In this document: positions 53,108 to 59,958 of the stretch, piece after piece
Position numbering within the stretch: position 1 is the first letter of the stretch
How the letters are laid out: every line of letters starts with the position of its first letter
DNA from: Bacteroidales bacterium
Lineage (GTDB): Bacteria; Bacteroidota; Bacteroidia; Bacteroidales; UBA932
Assembly: GCA_017428325.1 (NCBI GenBank)
Contig: JAFRRA010000005.1
Span: 62,001-126,000 of the forward strand
Direction of reading: 5' to 3'
Length of the DNA: 64,000 nucleotides
Notes under the pieces: model-generated
The model's database searches: none
The model's input: the letters and a program-made list of their open reading frames with translations, nothing else
Told to the model about the DNA's origin: nothing
Program-made: the position numbers and the translations under genes

Positions 53108-54214
53108 TCAGTTGTTGTCATTGAAGAAATAATTCCTGAACCAAAGCTTCAGGAGGGAATCGTTGAACTCTATCGTGTTCTTTGAGACGAATGTCACCAC
53201 TTCCTTTTTCATAAGCGCCTCCTTTAGCCTGTTGACATTCGCCGATGAGTTGAGACCGTATTTTTCAAGCACTTCCGTTTTGCTGAAGCGCCTTTCTCCG
53301 TCAAGTATCGCCCTTATCAGCTGGAGCTGATGGGTGCTGAGCCCGTAAATCGTGTTGTGAAGCTCGTAATCGTACATGCTCATCAGATAGCCCAGGCTGC
53401 GCTGGAAAATCTCCGGAGTGAGCTCCTTGTCCGTAAGCAGATAGCAGATTTCCGCCAGATGCTGGGTGTACCAGGGGTCTCCCTCCAGTGTGTCGAACAT
53501 CAGAAGGGCGTCTTTCTGGCTGCATATCTTGCCATTGTCTGCAAAGCACTTGCAGATGAAATCCGCGAATACCTTGCGGTTGACCGGTTTTACGGGTATC
53601 TCTGTCACAAGGTTGCGGAAGAAATGCATCTCCTCGAAAATGGAATACATGGCGTTCCTCTTGTCTCCCGTAATTATGAAGGAGACATCCTTATACTCGG
53701 CGAACGCGCTTTCCAGCATACTGAGAACTTTCATTGGCTTGTCGAACAGCAGTATGTCCTGGAATTGCTGGAAATAGACCACCAGGTGAACGCCTTTCAT
53801 CCTGGCGGCCGACTGAGGAAATTTGAGAAGTGCCTTTATCTGCCTGTCTGTCAGCTGTTCCTTGGAAGCTGGGTCTAGGGTGACGTTTTTCAGTAAGGAT
53901 GCATAGGCCTTCTGCTGTTCCTCTTCCGTGAACAGGGTTCGCGCCACGCTGCGGGCCATACGCCTGAGCAGTTTGTCTATGTGACGGATATTGAAGAGGT
54001 CGAACTTGCAGACAGCAATTCCCTCTTTTTCAAGGTCCATTCCCTTGAGGGCATTGTGCACGATGGATCTCTTGCCGATTTTTGGCGGGCCGTAGAGCAA
54101 AGCGTTCTTATGGGATGAAACAAGCTTCCTTAGCCTGGAAACCTCCTTCTCCCTGCCTACGAACCGCTGTCCGGTAACGATATTGTTGTATTCGAACGGC
54201 GACAGATAGTTCAT
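53108..54214 (-). CDS. AAA-type ATPase-like protein with degenerate Walker motifs
   Basis: A 368-aa protein of the ATPase_2/COG1672-like group. The start is ATG 54214 (MNYLSPFEYNNIVTGQRFVG), chosen because the ATG at 54247 lies across the -7 box. The P-loop reads GPPKIGKRS (42-50): the Ser/Thr after the Lys is replaced by Arg. The Walker B segment reads VVYFQQFQDI, where the family has the acidic pair DE. Further on, FIITGDKRNAM and GDPWYTQHLAE match the family. The C-terminal part is a winged-helix domain. ATP hydrolysis is doubtful. Function unknown; it is cotranscribed with the sirtuin. Confidence 0.75.
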   Translation of the reverse strand: MNYLSPFEYNNIVTGQRFVGREKEVSRLRKLVSSHKNALLYGPPKIGKRSIVHNALKGMDLEKEGIAVCKFDLFNIRHIDKLLRRMARSVARTLFTEEEQQKAYASLLKNVTLDPASKEQLTDRQIKALLKFPQSAARMKGVHLVVYFQQFQDILLFDKPMKVLSMLESAFAEYKDVSFIITGDKRNAMYSIFEEMHFFRNLVTEIPVKPVNRKVFADFICKCFADNGKICSQKDALLMFDTLEGDPWYTQHLAEICYLLTDKELTPEIFQRSLGYLMSMYDYELHNTIYGLSTHQLQLIRAILDGERRFSKTEVLEKYGLNSSANVNRLKEALMKKEVVTFVSKNTIEFNDSLLKLWFRNYFFNDNN

Positions 54215-54234
54215 CTTTTCAATGCATAGGGATA

Positions 54235-54283
54235 CAAATTTAATCAAAAATTTTGTTTTTTCCTGCCAAATACACTACTTTTG
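54235..54283. promoter_or_regulatory. Divergent promoters of the ATPase gene (-) and rplU (+)
   Basis: Plus strand: TTTG (54252-54255), 20 bp, TACTTTTG (54276-54283), a complete promoter for rplU-rpmA. Minus strand: TAAATTTG (54235-54242), a -7 box for the ATPase-sirtuin transcript, start about 15-20 nt before ATG 54214. The rplU transcript has a leader of about 80 nt. Confidence 0.72.
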
Positions 54284-54371
54284 CCCTCCCAAAAGAAAGA
54301 AGGCAGTGGAGCTTGTTATAAGAGCCTGCAAGTCAGGCCGCTTGCTGTCAAAACCAAAATGTGTTTTAATT

Positions 54372-54680
54372 ATGTACGCAATTGTAGACATTGCAGGTCA
54401 GCAGTTTAAGGTAGAGGCCGGAAAGAAGATCTACGTACACCGTCTTGCAGACGAGGTAGGTACCACCGTAACCTTTGACAAGGTCCTGCTGACAGACAAC
54501 GACGGAGCTGTTACAGTCGGGACTCCGTATGTTGAGGGTGCAGCCGTAAAGGCAAAAGTACTTGAGCACCTTAAGGGTAACAAGGTTATCGTTTTCAAGA
54601 AGATCGCCCACAAGGGATTCGACAAGAAGAACGGTCACCGTCAGTATCTTACCAGACTGGAAATTGAATCAATCGCTTAA
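54372..54680 (+). CDS. rplU: 50S ribosomal protein L21
   Basis: A 102-aa L21 beginning [20 protein letters not shown] and ending in the [14 protein letters not shown] tail. ATG 54372 is the family start; longer frames in front run through the promoter. Component of the large ribosomal subunit. Followed at 11 bp by rpmA, as in nearly all bacteria. A leader hairpin (GCAAG 54328-54332 with CTTGC 54341-54345) precedes it. Confidence 0.98.
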   Translation: MYAIVDIAGQQFKVEAGKKIYVHRLADEVGTTVTFDKVLLTDNDGAVTVGTPYVEGAAVKAKVLEHLKGNKVIVFKKIAHKGFDKKNGHRQYLTRLEIESIA

Positions 54681-54691
54681 AGTAAAAGATT

Positions 54692-54961
54692 ATGGCACAC
54701 AAGAAAGGTGTAGGTAGTTCCAAGAACGGCCGTGAATCGCAGAGCAAAAGACTGGGTCTGAAGATATTCGGAGGCCAGGAATGCAAGGCCGGCAACATTC
54801 TGGTTCGCCAGAGAGGTACACAGCACTATCCAGGCAAGAACGTGGGAATGGGCAAGGACCATACTCTTTTTGCTTTGACAGATGGCATTGTTACCTTCAA
54901 GGTGAAGGCAGAAGGCAAGTCCTATGTTTCGGTAGTTCCTAAGGAAGAGGCAAAGAGCTAA
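54692..54961 (+). CDS. rpmA: 50S ribosomal protein L27
   Basis: An 89-aa L27: [20 protein letters not shown], then [21 protein letters not shown]. Its N-terminal tail reaches into the peptidyl-transferase centre. Second gene of rplU-rpmA, closed by the strong terminator downstream. Confidence 0.98.
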   Translation: MAHKKGVGSSKNGRESQSKRLGLKIFGGQECKAGNILVRQRGTQHYPGKNVGMGKDHTLFALTDGIVTFKVKAEGKSYVSVVPKEEAKS

Positions 54962-54992
54962 TTCAAGGTTTACCGCATAGTGATATTCTGAG

Positions 54993-55027
54993 AAGGCGTC
55001 CTTTGCTGAAAAGGACGCCTTTTTTTT
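54993..55027 (+). terminator. Intrinsic terminator of rplU-rpmA
   Basis: A perfect 12-bp stem, AAGGCGTCCTTT (54993-55004) and AAAGGACGCCTT (55010-55021), with a 5-nt loop, followed by a T-run to 55027. The clearest factor-independent terminator in the window. Confidence 0.93.
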
Positions 55028-55058
55028 GCAATCAGCACTAAAATATGGTGAAAACCAC

Positions 55059-55066
55059 TATATTTG
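55059..55066 (+). promoter_or_regulatory. Promoter -7 box of serS-ruvC
   Basis: TATATTTG fits TAnnTTTG, 24 bp before the serS ATG. No TTTG at the right -33 distance. Confidence 0.55.
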
Positions 55067-55090
55067 AAAAATATTCCTTAAAAGAAAAAT

Positions 55091-56365
55091 ATGCTAGAAC
55101 TTAAATTATTGCGCGAGCAGCCGCAGTTTGTGATTGACCGTCTGGCGGTCAAGAATTTCGACGCAAAGGAAATCGTTGACAAGATTCTGGATATAGATTC
55201 CCAAAGACGCAGCATCCAGACCCAGCTGGACGGAAACCTCGCCCAGCAGAACAAAGCCGCCAAGAGCATCGGCTTCCTTATGAAGGAGGGTAAGAGGGAA
55301 GAGGCTGAAAATGCCAAGAAAGAAGTTGCATCGCTGAAGAATATTTCGGCAGAACTTCAGCAGAAGTTGGATAATCTCCAGAAGGAGCAGACGGAGAATC
55401 TGGTGCTTCTGCCTAATCTTCCTTGCAGCCTGGTTCCGGAGGGGAAGACCGCAGAAGACAACGTTGTCGTAAAGGAAGGAGGCCACAAGGCAGTTCTTCC
55501 TCCAAATGCCAAGCCGCATTGGGAACTGGCCAAGGATCTGGGTATCATAGACTTTGATCTCGGTGTAAAGCTTACCGGAGCAGGATTCCCTGTCTATATC
55601 GGAAAGGGTGCGAAGATCCAGAGGGCTCTTATTGCCTACTTCCTGGACCGCAACACCAAGGCCGGATATCTTGAAGTGCAGCCGCCACTGGTAGTGAACG
55701 AGGATTCGGCATTTGCCACCGGACAGCTGCCGGATAAGGGGGAGCAGATGTATTATATAGGTCTGGACAAGTTCTATATGATTCCTACCGCTGAGGTTCC
55801 CGTTACCAATATATATAGGGACTGCATAGTTCCGAAGAAGAACTTCCCGGTCAAGATGACTGCCTATACACAGTGCTTCAGGCGCGAGGCTGGTTCATAC
55901 GGAAAGGATGTAAGGGGCCTGAACCGTCTGCACCAGTTCGATAAGGTGGAAATCGTGCAGCTGGCCCTTCCTGAGGAGTCCTACAAGGCTCTGGACGGTA
56001 TGGTCGCCCATGTAGAAAGTCTGGTCCAGGAGCTCGGTCTTCCGTACAGGATACTGCGCCTTTGCGGAGGGGACATGAGCTTTACCTCGGCGATTACCTA
56101 TGACTTCGAGGTTTACAGCCAGGCACAGGGACGCTGGCTTGAGGTAAGTTCCGTTTCCAACTTCGAGACCTATCAGGCCAACCGTATGAAGCTCCGCTTC
56201 AAGGACGATGACGGCAAGATCCGTCTGGCCCATACCCTTAACGGAAGTTCACTTGCCCTGCCAAGGATCCTGGCATCCATTTTGGAGGACAACCAGACGG
56301 AAGACGGCAGAATCAGGGTACCTGACTGTCTGAGACCGTTTGCAGGTTTTGACTATATAGATTAA
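55091..56365 (+). CDS. serS: Seryl-tRNA synthetase
   Basis: Charges tRNA-Ser. The 424-aa protein has the long N-terminal antiparallel coiled coil (about 30-100, rich in Lys/Glu/Gln), then the class II core with TAEVPVTN, motif 2 CFRREAGSYGKDVRGL and motif 3 NGSSLALPRILASILED. The length is normal. ruvC follows 9 bp later. Confidence 0.97.
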   Translation: MLELKLLREQPQFVIDRLAVKNFDAKEIVDKILDIDSQRRSIQTQLDGNLAQQNKAAKSIGFLMKEGKREEAENAKKEVASLKNISAELQQKLDNLQKEQTENLVLLPNLPCSLVPEGKTAEDNVVVKEGGHKAVLPPNAKPHWELAKDLGIIDFDLGVKLTGAGFPVYIGKGAKIQRALIAYFLDRNTKAGYLEVQPPLVVNEDSAFATGQLPDKGEQMYYIGLDKFYMIPTAEVPVTNIYRDCIVPKKNFPVKMTAYTQCFRREAGSYGKDVRGLNRLHQFDKVEIVQLALPEESYKALDGMVAHVESLVQELGLPYRILRLCGGDMSFTSAITYDFEVYSQAQGRWLEVSSVSNFETYQANRMKLRFKDDDGKIRLAHTLNGSSLALPRILASILEDNQTEDGRIRVPDCLRPFAGFDYID

Positions 56366-56369
56366 GGAG
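56364..56369 (+). promoter_or_regulatory. Shine-Dalgarno site of ruvC
   Basis: AAGGAG lies 5 nt before the ATG at 56375 and overlaps the serS stop codon. Such sites are uncommon in Bacteroidota; here it supports ATG 56375 over the TTG at 56372. Confidence 0.6.
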
Positions 56370-56374
56370 TATTG

Positions 56375-57061
56375 ATGGCGGACCAGAAAGTGATATTGGG
56401 AATAGACCCTGGAACCAGAATTCTCGGTTTCGGGGTCATTTCCGTTTCCGGACGCAAGGCCCGCCTGAAGGAACTGGGAGTGGTAAACCTCAAGAAGGAG
56501 GAGACGCATTTCCTCGTTCTCCAGAGAATCATTTCTGAGGTTTCCAAACTTGTAAGAAAGTACCGTCCGGACGAAATGGCCATCGAGGCCCCGTTCTACG
56601 GCAAGAACCCGCAGACCATGCTCAAGCTGGGACGGGCGCAGGGAGCCGCCATTTCCGCCGCCCTGCTTAAGGACATACCTATTTATGAATATGCTCCTAC
56701 AAGTGTGAAACTGGCCGTGACGGGCAAAGGCTCCGCCTCAAAGGAACAGGTCTCGGTGATGGTGCAGAGCATTCTCGGCTTTAACTGTGATGTCAAATAC
56801 CTTGACGCTACGGATGCTGTTGCCATAGCCCTATGCCATTTCCTCAGCCAGGGATCACTTACCTCCAAGGCCCAGACCGAGGACATCCGCACCAGACTTT
56901 CTGCGTCTTCCTCCCGGAAGGCATCCTCGATGAGCCGCAGGGTGGGAAAAGCCGGGGCGGAGAACATAAGGAGCGCCGGGCACAAATCCAGTTGGGGGGA
57001 CTTTGTGAAGTCGAATCCATCGCGGACAATAAGAAGTGTGAAAAGTAATAAAAACCACTAA
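56375..57061 (+). CDS. ruvC: Crossover junction endodeoxyribonuclease RuvC
   Basis: Holliday-junction resolvase working with RuvAB. The 228-aa protein has the first catalytic Asp in LGIDPGTRILGFG, Glu in AIEAPFYGKNPQTM and the paired Asp in LDATDAVAIALCH. The catalytic domain ends near 165; the C-terminal extension (about 165-228) is Ser/Arg/Lys-rich and ends with WGDFVKSNPSRTIR, a short motif that also closes RuvC in other Bacteroidales. It follows serS on the same transcript. Confidence 0.95.
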   Translation: MADQKVILGIDPGTRILGFGVISVSGRKARLKELGVVNLKKEETHFLVLQRIISEVSKLVRKYRPDEMAIEAPFYGKNPQTMLKLGRAQGAAISAALLKDIPIYEYAPTSVKLAVTGKGSASKEQVSVMVQSILGFNCDVKYLDATDAVAIALCHFLSQGSLTSKAQTEDIRTRLSASSSRKASSMSRRVGKAGAENIRSAGHKSSWGDFVKSNPSRTIRSVKSNKNH

Positions 57062-57064
57062 TTT

Positions 57065-57072
57065 TACTTTTG
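57065..57072 (+). promoter_or_regulatory. Promoter -7 box of the tandem beta-barrel genes
   Basis: TACTTTTG fits TAnnTTTG, starting 3 bp after the ruvC stop and about 40 nt before the ATG at 57111. No clear -33. Confidence 0.5.
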
Positions 57073-57110
57073 CCTTCAATCTCCGTCTAAACGTTTGAAA
57101 ATTGATTTTT

Positions 57111-59957
57111 ATGAAGAAGATATATTTTTTCCTGTCCCTTGCTTTGGTCCTGTTTTTCGTGGGCCAAAACAAGGCGTATTCTCAGAACTCTCTGAAAGTC
57201 ATGGTTCTGGACAGCGCATCCCATACACCTGTCGAATTTGCCACAATGAGCATCAAGTACATCGGCGAAACTCAGGCAAAGCGTTATGCCTTGACAGATT
57301 CCACTGGAGTGGCAATCATCAAGACAGCCCCTGTAGGAAGGGCTAATGTGCTTATCGAGTGCGTGGGATACCGCCAGCACACCCAGGTATTTGACGTTCA
57401 CAGAGGAGCTAACGATATGGGTACTGTTTACCTGAACGGCCAGAATACCTTGAAGGGAATTGTGGTTACGGCGGCTGGAAACCAGATGGTCGTAAAGAAG
57501 GATACCATAGAATATAACGCTTCTTCATTCAAGACCAACGAGACCGATATGCTGGAGGAACTTCTCAAGAAGCTCCCTGGCGTGGAAATAGACTCTGACG
57601 GAACCATTACGGCCAACGGAAAGACCATCAACAAGATTATGATTGACGGCAAGGTATTCTTCATGGATGACCCTCAGCTGGCTTCCAAGAACCTGCCTGC
57701 CAAGATTATAGAGAAGGTGAAGGTGGTCGAGAGAAAGAGCGACGAGGCCCGTTTCACCGGAATCGACGACGGAGAGGAGGAGACAGTCCTTGACCTCAGC
57801 CTCAAGAAGGGAATGGCAGAGGGCTGGATCGGAAACGTGGGTGGCGGCTACGGTACAGACAAGAGATACGAGGGTTCCTTTATGGTGGGAAGATTTACCA
57901 AGAACCTTCAGATAAGCCTGCTCGGCAACGCCAACAACACCAATAACCGTGGCTTCAACGATATGGCAGGCTCAATGATGAGCGTGATGATGTCCGGCGG
58001 CGGAATGGGCGGAATGAATATGGGTGGCGGCCGCGGTGGCGGAGGTGGATTTACCTGGACAGGTAACGGAATCACCGCCAGCAAGATGGCCGGATCCAAC
58101 ATCAACTACCAGTCAGACAACAAGAAGCTCAAGGTTAATTCCAGCTACCTCTATTCAACAACAGACAAGGATGTCCTTGAGACAAAGGACAGGACCACGA
58201 TGCTCTCCGAGACTCTCGAGCAGAAAAACTGGAATGACGGAAAGCAGAACACGGTAGCTCACGGCCACAGGTTCGACAGCGAGATAGAGTATAACCCTAC
58301 AGACGCAACATCCTTCATTTTCCGTCCTTATTTAAGGGTAGGTAACGGAGATTTCGATTCCAGAAACAATTTCTATACTCTGAGAGGCGGAGATTCCACT
58401 AACCGTGGATTCAGCTCCAATTTCGGAGACAACAACTCCTTCCAGGCAGGCGGAAGCGCTATGTGGAGGCAGAGGCTTTGGAAGCCGGGAAGAACCATGA
58501 CACTGAGGTTCAACTACAGTTTCTCCAACAACTCTTCAGACGCTTTCAACATCTCCGAGACAAACTACTTTACCGGTGGATTGCTTTCAAGCACGGAAGG
58601 TATAAACCAGAAGTATCACCAGAACCAGAGGTCCAACCAGTTCGGAATCAACTTCTCCTACACGGAACCTCTTGGAAAGAACTACTTCATCCAGACCTCC
58701 TACCGTTACAGCCGCAACCACTCCAACACGGTTAAGAATACCAACGACTATGATCCTGTAACCGATACGTATTCTATAAAGAACGAGGAGTACTCCAGCA
58801 GCTATATGGGTAATTTCCAGACCCAGAGGATAGAACTTGCCCTGAGAAAGCAGGAGGAGAAATACAACTTCATGTTCGGTCTGAGCGCAACTCCTGCAAA
58901 GACCACCAGCATCGGAAGGGGCAGGGACACTTCTTACTCGGTGACGAATTTTGCACCGTCAGCAAGACTGGATTACAGGATTACGGAGGAAAAGTTCCTG
59001 AGAGTTTACTACTGGGGAAGGACCAACCAGCCGAATCTGAACCAGATGCTTCCAATTCCGGATAACTCCAACCCGCTGTATGTCCAGGAGGGTAACGACA
59101 AGCTGAATCCTTCTTTCTCCCACCGTGTGGGCGGAGAGTATAATTCTTCCAACCGCGCTACATTCACTTTCTTACGTGCGAATGTAGAGCTGCAGTACAC
59201 CACAAAGAGCATCATCAACCAGATGAGGTATACTTCTGACGGTGTGCGCCACAGTCGCTATGTGAATGCAGACAAGGGAATTTACAATGTTTCCGGCGGA
59301 CTGTTCTTCAACTCCAAGATAGCTAGGAGCGACTTCTCCGTCAATATGATGTCAAGAATGAGTTACGGCAACGGAATCAGCTATGTGGCTTCCGAGGGAG
59401 ACTATGTTGAGAACGAGACCAAGAATCTCAACATTAATCTGATGGCTAACATTACCTACCGTCTGGACAACTTTGAGGCTAGGGTAGGCGGCGGAACCGG
59501 TTTCCGTAATGCATGGTACAGCGTAAAGACTATGGACAATGTCAGGACCTGGAATAACCGTCTTAACGCCAGCATCAACTGGACTTTCCTCAAGACCTTC
59601 AACATTACAACAGACATCAACTACAGGTTCTACAAGGGCTATTCTTCTGGCTTCGGAGACCCTCAGACAATATGGAACGGAGAAATCTCCAAGACATTCT
59701 ACAGAAACGCATTCACCTTCAAGGTAAGGGTTTACGATATTCTCAACAAGTCCCGCAACACTTACAGGACAACTTCCGAGAACTATTTTGAAGACGTTAC
59801 CAACAACACTCTCGGCCGCTATGTGATGTTCACCCTGACTTACCGTTTCGGAAGCTTCGGCGGAAGAAGCATGCGTGAGGGAGGCAACCGCAGAGGCGGA
59901 TTCATGGGACCTCCTCCAGGAGGCGGACCTGGCGGATTCGGCGGAAGAAGAAGATAA
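57111..59957 (+). CDS. Outer-membrane beta-barrel protein with carboxypeptidase-like domain and Gly/Arg-rich tail (paralogue 1)
   Basis: A 948-aa protein: signal peptide MKKIYFFLSLALVLFFVGQN...SQ, carboxypeptidase-like regulatory domain (about 28-105), plug-like part with KKLPGVEIDSDGTITANGK, a Gly/Met-rich insert near 293-313 and a barrel of the OMP_b-brl_3 type. The last 35 residues, after the final strand LTYRFGSFGG, are Gly/Arg/Pro-rich and end GFGGRRR; normal barrels end at an aromatic residue. It is like a TonB receptor, but no clear TonB box was seen. Start ATG 57111 is preferred over TTG 57102. Ligand unknown. Confidence 0.85.
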   Translation: MKKIYFFLSLALVLFFVGQNKAYSQNSLKVMVLDSASHTPVEFATMSIKYIGETQAKRYALTDSTGVAIIKTAPVGRANVLIECVGYRQHTQVFDVHRGANDMGTVYLNGQNTLKGIVVTAAGNQMVVKKDTIEYNASSFKTNETDMLEELLKKLPGVEIDSDGTITANGKTINKIMIDGKVFFMDDPQLASKNLPAKIIEKVKVVERKSDEARFTGIDDGEEETVLDLSLKKGMAEGWIGNVGGGYGTDKRYEGSFMVGRFTKNLQISLLGNANNTNNRGFNDMAGSMMSVMMSGGGMGGMNMGGGRGGGGGFTWTGNGITASKMAGSNINYQSDNKKLKVNSSYLYSTTDKDVLETKDRTTMLSETLEQKNWNDGKQNTVAHGHRFDSEIEYNPTDATSFIFRPYLRVGNGDFDSRNNFYTLRGGDSTNRGFSSNFGDNNSFQAGGSAMWRQRLWKPGRTMTLRFNYSFSNNSSDAFNISETNYFTGGLLSSTEGINQKYHQNQRSNQFGINFSYTEPLGKNYFIQTSYRYSRNHSNTVKNTNDYDPVTDTYSIKNEEYSSSYMGNFQTQRIELALRKQEEKYNFMFGLSATPAKTTSIGRGRDTSYSVTNFAPSARLDYRITEEKFLRVYYWGRTNQPNLNQMLPIPDNSNPLYVQEGNDKLNPSFSHRVGGEYNSSNRATFTFLRANVELQYTTKSIINQMRYTSDGVRHSRYVNADKGIYNVSGGLFFNSKIARSDFSVNMMSRMSYGNGISYVASEGDYVENETKNLNINLMANITYRLDNFEARVGGGTGFRNAWYSVKTMDNVRTWNNRLNASINWTFLKTFNITTDINYRFYKGYSSGFGDPQTIWNGEISKTFYRNAFTFKVRVYDILNKSRNTYRTTSENYFEDVTNNTLGRYVMFTLTYRFGSFGGRSMREGGNRRGGFMGPPPGGGPGGFGGRRR

Positions 59958-59958
59958 T

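Noticed and set aside
52413-54214. Sirtuin plus ATPase as an anti-phage defence pair (SIR2-HerA type)
   Set aside because: The sirtuin is a short CobB/SIRT5-type enzyme with the desuccinylase Tyr-Arg pair, and the ATPase is not HerA-like and has broken Walker motifs; no other defence gene is near.
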